64,000 nucleotides of DNA from positions 1 to 64,000 of the forward strand of contig JAAXVR010000006.1 in assembly GCA_013335405.1 (NCBI GenBank), given 5' to 3'. The stretch is from Chlorobiaceae bacterium (lineage in GTDB: Bacteria > Bacteroidota > Chlorobiia > Chlorobiales > Chlorobiaceae). Below the pieces are notes generated by a model that saw only the letters and a program-made list of their open reading frames with translations, was not told where the DNA came from and did no database searches. The stretch's first letter is position 1; each line of letters opens with the position of its first letter. Both the position numbers and the translations under genes were made by a program. This document shows, piece by piece, positions 46,853 through 57,199 of this stretch.

Positions 46853-47911
46853 TCAGGCGCCAAGGTGCCTGACGATTGCATTCGTCATATCTGTTGTCGA
46901 AACACTCTTATCACCCGGATTCGCTATATCGGCAGTCCTGATTCCGGATGCCAGCGTTTTTTCGATCGCGCTGTGGATCTCCGCCGCGATTTCCGGTCTG
47001 CGGAAGCTGTGCTCGAACATCATGGCCAGCGATGCGATTGTCGCGATCGGATTGGCGATGTTTTTTCCTGCTATGTCAGGAGCGCTGCCGTGGATCGGTT
47101 CGTAAAGGGCGTGAATCGTTCCTATGCTTGCCGATGGCAGCATACCGAGGCTGCCGGTGATCATGCCTGCGATGTCGCTGAGAATGTCGCCGAAGAGGTT
47201 GCCGGTCACGATGACGTCGAACTGCTTCGGATTGCGGACGATCTGCATTGCGGCATTGTCGACATACATATCGCTCAGTTCCACATCCTGATACTCCTGG
47301 TGTACCTCGTGCACGACGTTTCTCCAGAACTGGGAAACTTCGAGCACATTGGCCTTGTCGATCGACATGACCCTGCCGGTACGCTTGCGGGCTGCTTCGA
47401 AAGCAAGCCTTGCGATGCGTTCGACCTCGTAGCGCTCGTAGACCATGGTGTTCCAGCCCCGGTTTTCGTCGAACCCGCGGGGCTGGCCGAAATAGATGCC
47501 GCCCGTGAGCTCGCGGAACACGAGAAAGTCGGTTCCGCCGACCACTTCGGCCTTGAGCGACGATGCGTCGAGCAGTGCGTCGTAGACCTTTGCAGGCCTG
47601 AGGTTCGCGAACAGCTCGAGCTCCTTGCGGATTTTCAGGAGCGCTGCCTCCGGTTTCTTTTCGTGAGGGAGGTTTTCCCATCTGGGGCCGCCTACAGCGC
47701 CGAGCAGGACCGCATCGCAGTTCCTGCATGCTTCAAGCGTGGCCTCGGTGAGCATTTCTCCATGCAGATCGTACGAAGCTCCTCCGAAAGGGTGTTCCTC
47801 GACCGAGATTTCCAGACCGTGCTTTTCTGCAACTTTGCCGAGGACCTCGAGGGCCCCCGCGACAACTTCCGGGCCGATACCGTCGCCCGGGATCGATACT
47901 ATTCTGTACAT
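46853..47911 (-). CDS. leuB: 3-isopropylmalate dehydrogenase
   Basis: The 352-residue protein starts MYRIVSIPGDGIGPEVV and has the NAD/metal region VTGNLFGDILSDIAGMITGSLGMLPSASIG and the adenine-binding segment EPIHGSAPDIAGKNIANPIA. It oxidises and decarboxylates 3-isopropylmalate. The ATG at 47911 (GGGAG upstream) lies 16 bases after the ilvC stop. Confidence 0.95.
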   Translation of the reverse strand: MYRIVSIPGDGIGPEVVAGALEVLGKVAEKHGLEISVEEHPFGGASYDLHGEMLTEATLEACRNCDAVLLGAVGGPRWENLPHEKKPEAALLKIRKELELFANLRPAKVYDALLDASSLKAEVVGGTDFLVFRELTGGIYFGQPRGFDENRGWNTMVYERYEVERIARLAFEAARKRTGRVMSIDKANVLEVSQFWRNVVHEVHQEYQDVELSDMYVDNAAMQIVRNPKQFDVIVTGNLFGDILSDIAGMITGSLGMLPSASIGTIHALYEPIHGSAPDIAGKNIANPIATIASLAMMFEHSFRRPEIAAEIHSAIEKTLASGIRTADIANPGDKSVSTTDMTNAIVRHLGA

Positions 47912-47927
47912 GATGCTCCCGTCCTTC

Positions 47928-48920
47928 TTATTTCCTGACAAGCCAGCTCATCATTTCGCGGAGTTTCGCGCCGACTTTTTCGATCGGGTGGCCGCTGTTC
48001 TCCTTTCTGAGTACGGAAAGGTTTTTGTACCCTCCGTTGCATTCGTCGATGAACTCTTTCGCGAAACGTCCGTCCTGCACTTCGGCAAGGATTTTCTTCA
48101 TTTCCGCCTTGACTGCCGGGGTAATCAGGCGGGGTCCGCGGGTCATGCCGCCATATTCGGCAGTATCGCTGACCGAGTAATTCATCCTCGACAGGCCGCC
48201 TTCATAGTAGAGGTCGACGATGAGCTTCAGTTCATGCATGCATTCGAAATAGGCGAGTTCTTCCGGGTAACCAGCTTCGACAAGCGTTTCGAATCCTGCC
48301 TTGATCAGTTCCGCGGAACCGCCGCAGAGCACGGCCTGCTCGCCGAACAGGTCGGTTTCGGTTTCATTCTTTATGGTTGTCTCGATAACGCCGGCCTTGG
48401 TGCCGCCGAGGCCTTTGGCCCATGCGAGCGCCTGCTGTTTCGCTTCACCGGTGAAATCCTGGTGCACGGCGATGAGGCAAGGTACGCCGTTACCTTCGGT
48501 GAAGGTGCGGCGGACGAGGTGCCCGGGGCTTTTCGGCGCGATCATGATGACGTTTATCGTTTCAGGAGGCACGATCTGCTTGTAATGGATATTGAAGCCA
48601 TGCGCGAAAGCGAGCGTGTTGCCCGGAACAAGGTTCGGGAGGATCTCGTTTTCATAAATGGTTTTCTGGTACTGGTCGGGCAGGAGCACCATGACGATGT
48701 CGGCCCATTTCACCGCGTCGGCTACCGTATCGACCTTGAGGCCGGCTTCCCTCGCCTTCGCACAGGATGAGCTGTCCGGGCGAAGGCCCACACAGACATT
48801 CATTCCACTGTCCTTGAGGTTCAGGGCATGAGCATGGCCCTGGCTGCCGTATCCCAGCACCGCTATATTTTTTCCCTGGAGATAACCGAGATCGGCATCC
48901 TGCTCATAATAGACGTTCAT
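47928..48920 (-). CDS. ilvC: Ketol-acid reductoisomerase, class I
   Basis: The 330-residue, short (class I) enzyme has the nucleotide-binding loop [15 protein letters not shown] and the C-terminal knotted domain with [14 protein letters not shown] and SDTAEYGG. It performs isomerisation and NAD(P)H reduction in valine and isoleucine synthesis. The ATG at 48920 begins [11 protein letters not shown]; a longer frame adds 25 unlikely residues. Confidence 0.96.
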   Translation of the reverse strand: MNVYYEQDADLGYLQGKNIAVLGYGSQGHAHALNLKDSGMNVCVGLRPDSSSCAKAREAGLKVDTVADAVKWADIVMVLLPDQYQKTIYENEILPNLVPGNTLAFAHGFNIHYKQIVPPETINVIMIAPKSPGHLVRRTFTEGNGVPCLIAVHQDFTGEAKQQALAWAKGLGGTKAGVIETTIKNETETDLFGEQAVLCGGSAELIKAGFETLVEAGYPEELAYFECMHELKLIVDLYYEGGLSRMNYSVSDTAEYGGMTRGPRLITPAVKAEMKKILAEVQDGRFAKEFIDECNGGYKNLSVLRKENSGHPIEKVGAKLREMMSWLVRK

Positions 48921-48954
48921 CTTCAAATAGTTTAAATTGATTGATATAAACAGT

Positions 48955-49431
48955 TTATTCTCCCCGGTGTATCGCGACAACGCCGGAACGGGCAAGCTCC
49001 TTTATTCCGTAGGGCTTGAAGATATCGATGGACGTATTGATTTTGTCCGGAGAACCGATGACCTCAATAGTAATGGATTTTTGCTTGATATCCACGACTT
49101 TTCCTTTAAAAACGTTGATAAGCTCGAAAATCTCGTGCTGGGTGCTTTTGCTGAGTTTCAGCGTCATCAGGAGCAGCTCCCTTTCGACGTGCGGCTGCCT
49201 TGTAAGGTCAGTGACCTTGATGGTATCGATGAGCCGGTTGAGCTGCTTGAGCACCTGGTTGATGATCTGGTCGTCACCCCTGGTCACGATCGTCATCCGC
49301 GAGATTTCAGGGTCTTCGGTTTCACCGATGGAGATGCTTTCCAGGTTGAACCCGCGGGCGCTGAACATGGCCGCAACGCGATTCAGGGAGCCGAACCTGT
49401 TTTCGACGAGAACGGAAATGATGTGCTTCAT
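48955..49431 (-). CDS. ilvH: Acetolactate synthase small (regulatory) subunit
   Basis: The 158-residue protein has an N-terminal ACT domain ([34 protein letters not shown]) and an ALS small-subunit C-terminal domain. It binds valine and controls IlvB. The start is the ATG at 49431, 8 bases after the ilvB stop; one 4 codons earlier overlaps that stop. Confidence 0.95.
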   Translation of the reverse strand: MKHIISVLVENRFGSLNRVAAMFSARGFNLESISIGETEDPEISRMTIVTRGDDQIINQVLKQLNRLIDTIKVTDLTRQPHVERELLLMTLKLSKSTQHEIFELINVFKGKVVDIKQKSITIEVIGSPDKINTSIDIFKPYGIKELARSGVVAIHRGE

Positions 49432-49439
49432 AGTTCGAT

Positions 49440-51161
49440 TCAAACCATTGTTTTAGGGTTTAACCTTGCAAGGAGCATATCCGAAATCGCTCCTCCCGCA
49501 GGCACCATCGGGAAAACCATATCTTTTCTGACAACCCTGCAGTCGACAAGGACCGGACCCTCGTTGTAGTCGAGGGCGATTTTGATCGCTTTCTTCGCGT
49601 TTTCAGGGTTGTCGGCCATCAGGGCCTTGCATCCGAACGCTTCGGCAAGTTTGACAAAATCCGGATTGCTGTCGCCGAGGTCGGTGAAAGAGTACTTCTC
49701 CTTGTGGAACAGCTCCTGCCACTGGCGAACCATCCCCAGATAACTGTTGTTGATCAGGAATATTTTGACAGGTATTCTGTTGTAGACCGCCGTGACAAGC
49801 TCCTGGATGTTCATCATGAACCCTCCGTCTCCGCAGAACAGCACGACGGGGCGGTCGGTGATGCCGAACGCCGCGCCGATGGCGGCAGGAAGGCCGTAGC
49901 CCATGGTGCCGAGCCCACCGCTCGATATGATGGAGCGTGGATTCATGAACGTGTAGAACTGACTCGTCCACATCTGGTGCTGGCCGACATCGGTCACGAC
50001 AACGGCATTACCGGCGGTCTCTTTGGAAACTTCCTCGATCACGAACTCGGTTTTCAGCGAGTCCGGTTCGAGTGAATAGCTGAGCGGGCATTTTTTGCGC
50101 CACTTCTCTATTTCGGCAAGCCAGGATTCGTGGCCTTCCGTTTTTTCCGGCATCTCCTCAAGGAGTGTTGCGAGGAAGTCCTTCGAATCGCCGACTATCG
50201 GCAGGTCAACCTTGATATTCTTGTCGACGTTGGTCGGGTCGATATCGTTGTGGATCTTGTATGCCTGCGTCGCGAAAGCGTCGATTTTTCCGGTGACCCT
50301 GTCGTCGAAGCGGGCACCGACCGCGATGAGGAGGTCGCAGTTGTTGACCGACTGGTTCGCCCAGTAGGTGCCGTGCATGCCGAGCATGCCCATGCTCAGC
50401 GGATGGTTGCCCGGAAAGGCGCCCAGTCCCTGAAGGGTCATGGTGACCGGAATATTGTACCTGACGGCGAGTGTCCGAAGCTCTTCCGATGCTTCCGCCG
50501 TGATGACGCCGCCTCCGACATAGAGCAGCGGACGTTTTGCCTTCGCGATTTTATGCGCTGCCTTTTCGACCTGGTTCTTGTGGCATTTGAACGTCGGTTT
50601 GAAGCCGCGGATTTCAACGGTTTCCGGCCACTCGAAAGGGCATGTGGCTGCAAGGACGTCTTTCGGCATGTCGACGACAACCGGTCCGGGCCTGCCAGTC
50701 GTGGCAAGGTAAAATGCCTTGCGGATGGTGATTGCCAGCTCCCTGACATCCTTGACCAGGAAATTGTGCTTCGTGATCGGCCTGGTGATGCCGACGATAT
50801 CGGCTTCCTGGAATGCGTCGTTGCCGATCAGCGAGCTCGGGACCTGTCCGGTGAACACAACAATCGGGGACGAGTCCATGTAGGCGTTTGCGATCCCGGT
50901 GACGGTATTGGTCGCGCCGGGTCCGGACGTGACGAGGACGACGCCGGGCTTGCCTGTCGCGCGGGCGTAGCCCTCTGCCATGTGGGTCGCGCCCTGTTCG
51001 TGGCGGACAAGAATATGCCGGATGTCTTCGATGTCGTGAAGCGTTTCGTAGACTTTCAGCAGCGAACCTCCGGGATACCCGAAAATATATTCGACGTTTT
51101 CACGCCGCAGGCATTCGAAAAAAATTTCCGAACCATTCAGTATCTGGCCTGTATTGTGCAT
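49440..51161 (-). CDS. ilvB: Acetolactate synthase large subunit
   Basis: The 573-residue ThDP enzyme has the N-terminal pyrimidine-binding part (YIFGYPGGSLL, HEQGATHMAEGYARATGKPG), a central FAD-type domain and the ThDP motif GDGGFMMNIQELVTA...KIFLINN. It makes acetolactate and acetohydroxybutyrate. It lies 22 bases after ilvD. Confidence 0.96.
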   Translation of the reverse strand: MHNTGQILNGSEIFFECLRRENVEYIFGYPGGSLLKVYETLHDIEDIRHILVRHEQGATHMAEGYARATGKPGVVLVTSGPGATNTVTGIANAYMDSSPIVVFTGQVPSSLIGNDAFQEADIVGITRPITKHNFLVKDVRELAITIRKAFYLATTGRPGPVVVDMPKDVLAATCPFEWPETVEIRGFKPTFKCHKNQVEKAAHKIAKAKRPLLYVGGGVITAEASEELRTLAVRYNIPVTMTLQGLGAFPGNHPLSMGMLGMHGTYWANQSVNNCDLLIAVGARFDDRVTGKIDAFATQAYKIHNDIDPTNVDKNIKVDLPIVGDSKDFLATLLEEMPEKTEGHESWLAEIEKWRKKCPLSYSLEPDSLKTEFVIEEVSKETAGNAVVVTDVGQHQMWTSQFYTFMNPRSIISSGGLGTMGYGLPAAIGAAFGITDRPVVLFCGDGGFMMNIQELVTAVYNRIPVKIFLINNSYLGMVRQWQELFHKEKYSFTDLGDSNPDFVKLAEAFGCKALMADNPENAKKAIKIALDYNEGPVLVDCRVVRKDMVFPMVPAGGAISDMLLARLNPKTMV

Positions 51162-51183
51162 AGTTTCTTCTTTTAATAGGATT

Positions 51184-52878
51184 TCAGATTTCACATGAAA
51201 CAGGATTTTTCAGCACGGCACCGGTGTTCGCCGACGTTACCAGTTTCGCATACCTTGCAAGGTAACCCTTTCTGATTTTCGGCTCGAAATCTTTCAGCGA
51301 AGCGAGCCTCTCCTCGATTTCCCGATCCGAAAGCTCCATCGAAATGCTTCTCAGAGGGATGTCGATGGTAACCATGTCGCCGTTGCGCAGGGCAGCGATC
51401 GGGCCCTTGTCGGCAGCTTCCGGGGATACGTGGCCGACACACGCGCCACGGGAGCCGCCGGAAAAACGGCCATCGGTGATAAGCGCTACGGATTCTCCGA
51501 GGCCTCGTCCCATGATTGCGCTTGTAGGGGAGAGCATCTCCGGCATTCCCGGCCCGCCTTTCGGTCCTTCGTAGCGGATCACCACAACGTCGCCGGTTTT
51601 CACGTCGCCTTCCATGATACCTTTGATCGCATCGTCCTGACAGTCGTACACCTTAGCCGGGCCTGTGTGTTTCATCATTTCAGGAGCGACCGCTCCGGTT
51701 TTCACCACGGCACCCTGCGGCGCGAGATTGCCGTAAAGTACAGCGAGGCCTCCTGTCGCCGAATAGGGTTCATCGATGCTTCTGATGATCCTGCGGTCCG
51801 TCACTTCCGCATCGGCAATGTTTTCGCCGAGGGTTTTCCCTGTTACGGTCATCGCCGAAAGATCGAGCAGTCCCTCGACCCGGGAGAGCTCCCGGAGGAT
51901 TGCCGATACGCCGCCTGCGCGGTCGACGTCCTCGATATGGACGTCCATTGTGGCCGGGCTGACCTTGCAGATATACGGCGTTTTTGCCGAAAGCCCGTTC
52001 AGTTCGGCAAAGTCGAAATCGAGTTCGGCTTCCGTGGCTATCGCAAGGGAGTGGAGGATGGTGTTGGTACTTCCACCCATCGCGAAATCAAGGGCAAATG
52101 CATTCAGGAGCGCTTTCCGGGTAAGGATGTCTCTCGGTTTCAAATTTTCGTTCACCAGTCCGACGATACGTCGGGAAGCCTTCCTGACGAGTTCGTTGCG
52201 CCTCGGATCTTCGGCGAGGATGGTGCCGTTGCCGGGCAGCGCGAACCCGAGCGCCTCGCACAGGCAGTTCATCGAGTTGGCCGTGAACATACCCGAACAG
52301 GATCCGCATCCCGGGCATGCGTTGTCTTCGTAAGATTCCAGCTCGCTATCGCTGATATTGCCGGCGCTGTACTGGCCGACCGCCTCGAAAACCGAGATCA
52401 GGTCGACGGTTTTGCCCGAAGGGATGTGGCCGGCCTTCATGGGACCACCGGAAACGAAAATGACGGGAATGTTGATGCGAAGCGCTGCCATCATCATTCC
52501 CGGGGTGATCTTGTCGCAGTTCGGAATACAGACCAGGCCGTCGAGACGGTGTGCTTCTGCGACGGTTTCCACACTGTCGGCGATGAGTTCGCGGCTGGCC
52601 AGCGAGTATCGCATTCCGATATGCCCCATCGCGATGCCGTCGCACACCCCTATGGTATTGAACTCGAATGGAATGCCCCCGGCCTTGCGGACCTCTTCCC
52701 TGGCTATTCTGCCCAGTTCCTGCAGATGGGTGTGGCCGGGTATCAGCTCGTTGAAGGAATTGCAGATGCCGATGAACGGTTTGGAGAAATCGTTTTTCGA
52801 GGAAATGCAGCCTGTCGCTTTCAGCAGGCTGCGGTGCGGCGCTTTTTCAAAGCCTTTTTTTATGGTGTCAGATCTCAT
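51184..52878 (-). CDS. ilvD: Dihydroxy-acid dehydratase
   Basis: This 564-residue protein of the IlvD/Edd family has Fe-S ligands in [12 protein letters not shown] and [18 protein letters not shown], and [19 protein letters not shown] near the C-terminus. It produces the 2-keto acids for valine and isoleucine. It is the first gene of the nine-gene operon. The ATG at 52878 is the natural start; a TTG 9 codons earlier is possible. Confidence 0.95.
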   Translation of the reverse strand: MRSDTIKKGFEKAPHRSLLKATGCISSKNDFSKPFIGICNSFNELIPGHTHLQELGRIAREEVRKAGGIPFEFNTIGVCDGIAMGHIGMRYSLASRELIADSVETVAEAHRLDGLVCIPNCDKITPGMMMAALRINIPVIFVSGGPMKAGHIPSGKTVDLISVFEAVGQYSAGNISDSELESYEDNACPGCGSCSGMFTANSMNCLCEALGFALPGNGTILAEDPRRNELVRKASRRIVGLVNENLKPRDILTRKALLNAFALDFAMGGSTNTILHSLAIATEAELDFDFAELNGLSAKTPYICKVSPATMDVHIEDVDRAGGVSAILRELSRVEGLLDLSAMTVTGKTLGENIADAEVTDRRIIRSIDEPYSATGGLAVLYGNLAPQGAVVKTGAVAPEMMKHTGPAKVYDCQDDAIKGIMEGDVKTGDVVVIRYEGPKGGPGMPEMLSPTSAIMGRGLGESVALITDGRFSGGSRGACVGHVSPEAADKGPIAALRNGDMVTIDIPLRSISMELSDREIEERLASLKDFEPKIRKGYLARYAKLVTSANTGAVLKNPVSCEI

Positions 52879-52905
52879 TGCGGTAACATTGAATTTTTTA
52901 GGCAA

Positions 52906-52990
52906 TTAACAATAAATCCCCGGCAGCGCCGTTCCCGAAGCCACTGAGTTGAGTAATCTGAAAGGTGGAAATGGACTTGGGACCGGCTCT
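52906..52990 (-). promoter_or_regulatory. Candidate attenuator structures before ilvD
   Basis: On the minus strand, CGGC-GCT-GCCG (52921-52931) followed by GGGGATTTATT is a weak terminator-like hairpin. The same bases can instead pair with AGCCGGTCCC (complement at 52979-52988) through GGGAACGGCGCT, giving two exclusive folds. They lie directly after the stop of the candidate leader peptide. Confidence 0.35.
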
Positions 52991-52995
52991 GAAAA

Positions 52996-53208
52996 TCAGA
53001 GTACGAGAATGCTTACCTGTGAAAGTACAACAGGAATGATTCTTTCGATCCCGGAAACGATGGAGTTCGAAGCAAGCTCTGCATGAGCGCTTGAGGCGGT
53101 GCGGCAAGGTGCCGCACTTGCGGTGAAACGGCTGCCGGCGGTAAAACTGTATGAATCAGATGCGGACATTGAAGCGAACAGGTTTCTTGCAGTAAGAAAA
53201 CAAAACAT
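52996..53208 (-). CDS. Candidate Ile/Val/Leu-rich leader peptide of the ilv operon
   Basis: An open frame of 57-70 codons (ATG at 53169 or 53208) ends RIIPVVLSQVSILVL before its stop; 10 of the last 14 residues are Ile, Val or Leu, the three products of the operon. A 6-bp hairpin (CTCTGA-AAA-TCAGAG, 52987-53001) covers the stop and an 8-bp hairpin (53099-53117) lies inside the frame. This is the layout of an attenuation leader. It is long for one and has no clear ribosome site, so it remains a candidate. Confidence 0.4.
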   Translation of the reverse strand: MFCFLTARNLFASMSASDSYSFTAGSRFTASAAPCRTASSAHAELASNSIVSGIERIIPVVLSQVSILVL

Positions 53209-53375
53209 GCAAGCAATTTATAGTGAAACTACAATTAAAACAAAAACAAAAAAAAATACCGGGCTCCCGGGTTTTGCTGTTTAAACTGAAGAGTTAAAAT
53301 GATATTTTTTCATGCAACGAAGATGCTGTACTGTGCCGTTTTTACATTAAAAAAAACAACTAACACAACTGAGCC

Positions 53376-54959
53376 ATGCTGACCCTTCAAGCTCCATTGC
53401 CGCAAGATGTTCCGGCATTTCTGCTCACTATTTCCCTTGTTCTCCTCTTTGTGCTCCTTGCGGAACTGCTCACGAGGAAATTCAGCGTGAATACTCTCGT
53501 TGCCAGGAAAGTCGTTCATCTGACCATCGGCGTCGCCATATTTTTTCTGCCGGACTATTTCCATTCGAATTTCTATCCGGCACTGGCAGCACTGTCCCTG
53601 CTCGTCATTGGTGCTCTGAATCTCAAATTCGGGTGGTTCAGGGCGCTGCTCGCCGGCCACGGAGGCAGCGGCGACCGGCCAGATGCAGTAAAAAGCTACG
53701 GTTCGATCTATTTCCCCCTCATTTTTCTTCTGCAGATCCTTCTTCTCTGGGAGTCTCACAAATGGATGCTGCAACTTTCGATGCTCGTCATGGGCGCAGG
53801 TGATTCGCTTGCCGGACTGGTCGGCAGCTCGGTAGGCAGAAAGCATATCGAGCACCTGACGAAAAGCCCGAAGACCATCGAGGGATCTGTTACCATGTTC
53901 CTGAGCTCGTTCATTCTTCTTGCATCCGGCCTCCTGTTTTTCAGCGGGAGCTTCAGCGGAGGGCTCGCCGGAAAACCGCTGCTGATCGTCCTTGCTCTTG
54001 CCCTCCTTCTCGCGCTTGTCGCTACCGCTGTCGAAGCGATGCTCTCGCATGGTCTCGACAACTTTTTCATCCCGGCCTCCATATCGTATTTCCTCTATGT
54101 TCTCGAATCGAACCAGACCGTACTTCCGGAGGGGTTCCTCCTGGGAGGGCTTTTCGCGTTCCTTCTGGCGGTCTTCTCTATCAAAGTCAAGTTTCTCAAC
54201 AACAGCGGCGCTACGGCTCTTTTTCTTCTCGGTACAACGGTATTCGGTATCGGCGGGCTGACCTGGACGGTGCCTCTGCTTACTTTTTATCTGCTTTCCT
54301 CGGTTCTGTCGAAGCTCGGCAAGAAAAGAAAGGCGAAATTCGATCTTGTTTTCGAAAAAGGTTCACAGCGCGATGCCGGGCAGGTTTACGCCAACGGCGG
54401 AATAGCATGGATACTCATGATCATTTTCTCCCTGACGAACGACCCTGCGATATTTTTCGCTTACCTCGGCACACTCGCGGCAGTCCAGGCAGATACCTGG
54501 GCGACCGAAATCGGAACCATGTGGCCGAACCCGAAAGCATGGCTCGTTACCACGTTCAGGGAGGTTCCTGTTGGTACCTCGGGCGGGGTTTCCGTTCCCG
54601 GAACAGCCGGGGCGTTCATCGGTTCGCTGTTTATCTGCGCAAGTTCGGTACTTATGAACGTGGAGTGGGTCATGTCGTTCGGCGTTGTTCAGTCGCTGCT
54701 GCTTATCGGTTTTTCCGGCCTTCTTGCGAGCCTTGTGGACAGTTTTTTTGGAGCAACGGTACAGGCTCAGTATTTTGACCCCATCAGGGAAAAGGTGACC
54801 GAACGCACCCACAGTGTCGCACCGGACGGCGTTCTGGTTGAGAACAGGCTGCTCAAGGGTGTGCCTTTCATCAACAATGATCTTGTCAACACGTTCTGCG
54901 CCATTTCGGGTTCGGCGCTTGCATACCTCGTGATCGAGAACCTGCAGTTTTTTCAATGA
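53376..54959 (+). CDS. Fusion of phytol-kinase-like (VTE5) and DUF92 (VTE6-like) domains
   Basis: The 527-residue protein is almost all membrane. The N-terminal half (about 1-250) has dolichol/phytol-kinase motifs: RKVVHLTIG, GAGDSLAGLVGSSVG and KTIEGSVTMF. The C-terminal half (about 265-527) is DUF92: QRDAGQVYANGG, VQADTWATEIGTMW, VPVGTSGGVSVPG, VDSFFGATVQAQ. In plants VTE5 phosphorylates phytol and VTE6 phytyl-phosphate. One protein could therefore make phytyl-diphosphate from salvaged phytol for chlorophyll, quinone or tocopherol synthesis. It precedes tolQ by 25 bases. Confidence 0.8.
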   Translation: MLTLQAPLPQDVPAFLLTISLVLLFVLLAELLTRKFSVNTLVARKVVHLTIGVAIFFLPDYFHSNFYPALAALSLLVIGALNLKFGWFRALLAGHGGSGDRPDAVKSYGSIYFPLIFLLQILLLWESHKWMLQLSMLVMGAGDSLAGLVGSSVGRKHIEHLTKSPKTIEGSVTMFLSSFILLASGLLFFSGSFSGGLAGKPLLIVLALALLLALVATAVEAMLSHGLDNFFIPASISYFLYVLESNQTVLPEGFLLGGLFAFLLAVFSIKVKFLNNSGATALFLLGTTVFGIGGLTWTVPLLTFYLLSSVLSKLGKKRKAKFDLVFEKGSQRDAGQVYANGGIAWILMIIFSLTNDPAIFFAYLGTLAAVQADTWATEIGTMWPNPKAWLVTTFREVPVGTSGGVSVPGTAGAFIGSLFICASSVLMNVEWVMSFGVVQSLLLIGFSGLLASLVDSFFGATVQAQYFDPIREKVTERTHSVAPDGVLVENRLLKGVPFINNDLVNTFCAISGSALAYLVIENLQFFQ

Positions 54960-54984
54960 ACCATCGAATTAAGCCGTAATTGTC

Positions 54985-55641
<657 letters not shown>

Positions 55642-55658
55642 CAGGAGGAGAGTGGTTT

Positions 55659-56081
55659 ATGATGGTTTCCCGCAAGGGCAGGTTGATGAGCGATATCAAC
55701 GTGACGCCATTCGTCGATGTCATGCTCGTCCTGCTCATCATTTTCATGGTGACGGCTCCGATGATGTCGCACGGCGTCAAGGTCGATACTCCCCAGACAT
55801 CGCACGAGCGCATGGATGTCGATGAAAGGGCGGTAATCATCAGTGTGGATGCCTCACGGCGAGTGTTCATCAACAAGTATCAGCTCGATGCATCAGAAGT
55901 CCGCGAGCGCCTTCCGACCATTCTTGACGTCAAGCGGACGAGGGAGGTTTACCTGAAAGCCGACAAATCCCTGCCTTACGGAGTTGTGATGGATGTCATG
56001 GCCCAGATTCGTGATGCCGGCATAGAAGTTATCGGGATGGTGACACAGCCGGCTTCCCTTGAAAAGGATGCAGGCAGATAA
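55659..56081 (+). CDS. tolR: TolR/ExbD-type protein
   Basis: The 140-residue protein has a short N-terminal cytoplasmic part, a single membrane segment with the conserved Asp in INVTPFVDVMLVLLIIFMV, and a periplasmic ExbD/TolR domain (about 45-135). It forms the proton-driven motor with TolQ. AGGAGGAG sits before the ATG, 17 bases after tolQ. Confidence 0.93.
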   Translation: MMVSRKGRLMSDINVTPFVDVMLVLLIIFMVTAPMMSHGVKVDTPQTSHERMDVDERAVIISVDASRRVFINKYQLDASEVRERLPTILDVKRTREVYLKADKSLPYGVVMDVMAQIRDAGIEVIGMVTQPASLEKDAGR

Positions 56082-56090
56082 GAACGAAGC

Positions 56091-56906
56091 ATGAAAAAAG
56101 GCCTCTACCCTTTCCGGACGGATAGAAAATTTTATGTATGGATTGCCTCCGCCGCCGCGATGCATCTCCTTGTTTTCTTTCTTGCCCTTGCCCTTCTGAT
56201 ATGGGAGTCCGGCAGGCATGTGAGGACGAGGGTGGTGAACGTTACTTTTGTTTCGTTGCCGGGAAGCGGGGGTGCTCAGGAAATTTCGGAGCCTGGCCAG
56301 AAAACTGCTGCTGAAAGTTCAGAAACGGAAACAGAGGCCCTGCCGAAACCACAACCGGCCGAACAGGTTTCTGAAGTATCGAAGAAAAAAATTCCCGAAG
56401 AGCCGCAGAAAACAAAACCGGCGGATCTGACCAGGACCCTCGAGCGCCTGAAACAGAATGTCGACCGTGCCACGCGGCAGACTCCCTCTTCACTGAACAA
56501 TGCGCTTGCCGCCCTCAAACAGAAAGTCAACTCCCAGGGATCAGCCGGAGGGACGGGGCAGGGAAGCGGATCAGGCCGGGGGGGGATGGGCAGCGGTTTC
56601 GGGAACGGAGGAACGGCTGATCCATACAAGGCCCAGCTCGCCATGATCATCCAGAGAAACTGGGAGTTTTCGAAGCACATGATGAGAAGCAGTTCCGACA
56701 TGGAGGTCTATGTACGCATCAATATCCTTCCTGATGGAACAATCCGCGAGATTGTCTACGACAGACGGGCATCGAGCGAATACCTCAATATGTCTGTGAA
56801 AAAAGCCCTCGAAAAATCCTCTCCGCTTCCCGGTTTACCGAAAGGCCAGGGCAATCCCGACCTCTGGATCGGTTTTGTCTTTACGCCTGAAGGGATCGAG
56901 AGATAA
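56091..56906 (+). CDS. tolA: TolA/TonB-like energy-transducing protein
   Basis: The 271-residue protein has an N-terminal membrane segment (about 18-40), a Pro/Lys/Glu-rich linker (about 65-125), a Gly-rich stretch (about 150-180) and a TonB-C/TolA-C domain (AQLAMIIQRNWEFSKHMM ... VYVRINILPDGTIREIVYDR). The linker is shorter than in enterobacterial TolA. It connects the TolQR motor with TolB/Pal. It lies 9 bases after tolR. Confidence 0.87.
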   Translation: MKKGLYPFRTDRKFYVWIASAAAMHLLVFFLALALLIWESGRHVRTRVVNVTFVSLPGSGGAQEISEPGQKTAAESSETETEALPKPQPAEQVSEVSKKKIPEEPQKTKPADLTRTLERLKQNVDRATRQTPSSLNNALAALKQKVNSQGSAGGTGQGSGSGRGGMGSGFGNGGTADPYKAQLAMIIQRNWEFSKHMMRSSSDMEVYVRINILPDGTIREIVYDRRASSEYLNMSVKKALEKSSPLPGLPKGQGNPDLWIGFVFTPEGIER

Positions 56907-57199
56907 CAGTTTCGTCAGAAGATGTCGCTATTCATTGGTTTTCTCGTTATTGAACGATTGCAGACACGAAACTGTTCTCTTTTAAAAGAAAAAGAGACGG
57001 TCGGGATTAAAAAGCCTGTTTATTTTTTAGTATATGGTTGTATTGCTTATATTTGCCTATGTCAGGAATTGGAATACAAGGTAATTGCAGGCAAACAGAT
57101 CCCATGGGAGCATCCTCTTTTTTATCGGGATGTTTCACAATAGCCCTTGTTCCGGGCTTTCTCCAGTTCCCTCCAATATTAAAGCGTTACGGTGTGCAT

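Noticed and set aside
53250-53275. CCGG-GCTC-CCGG hairpin with flanking A and T runs as a terminator
   Set aside because: Only a 4-bp stem and no gene ends nearby; it lies in the promoter gap between ilvD and the phytol-kinase/DUF92 gene.
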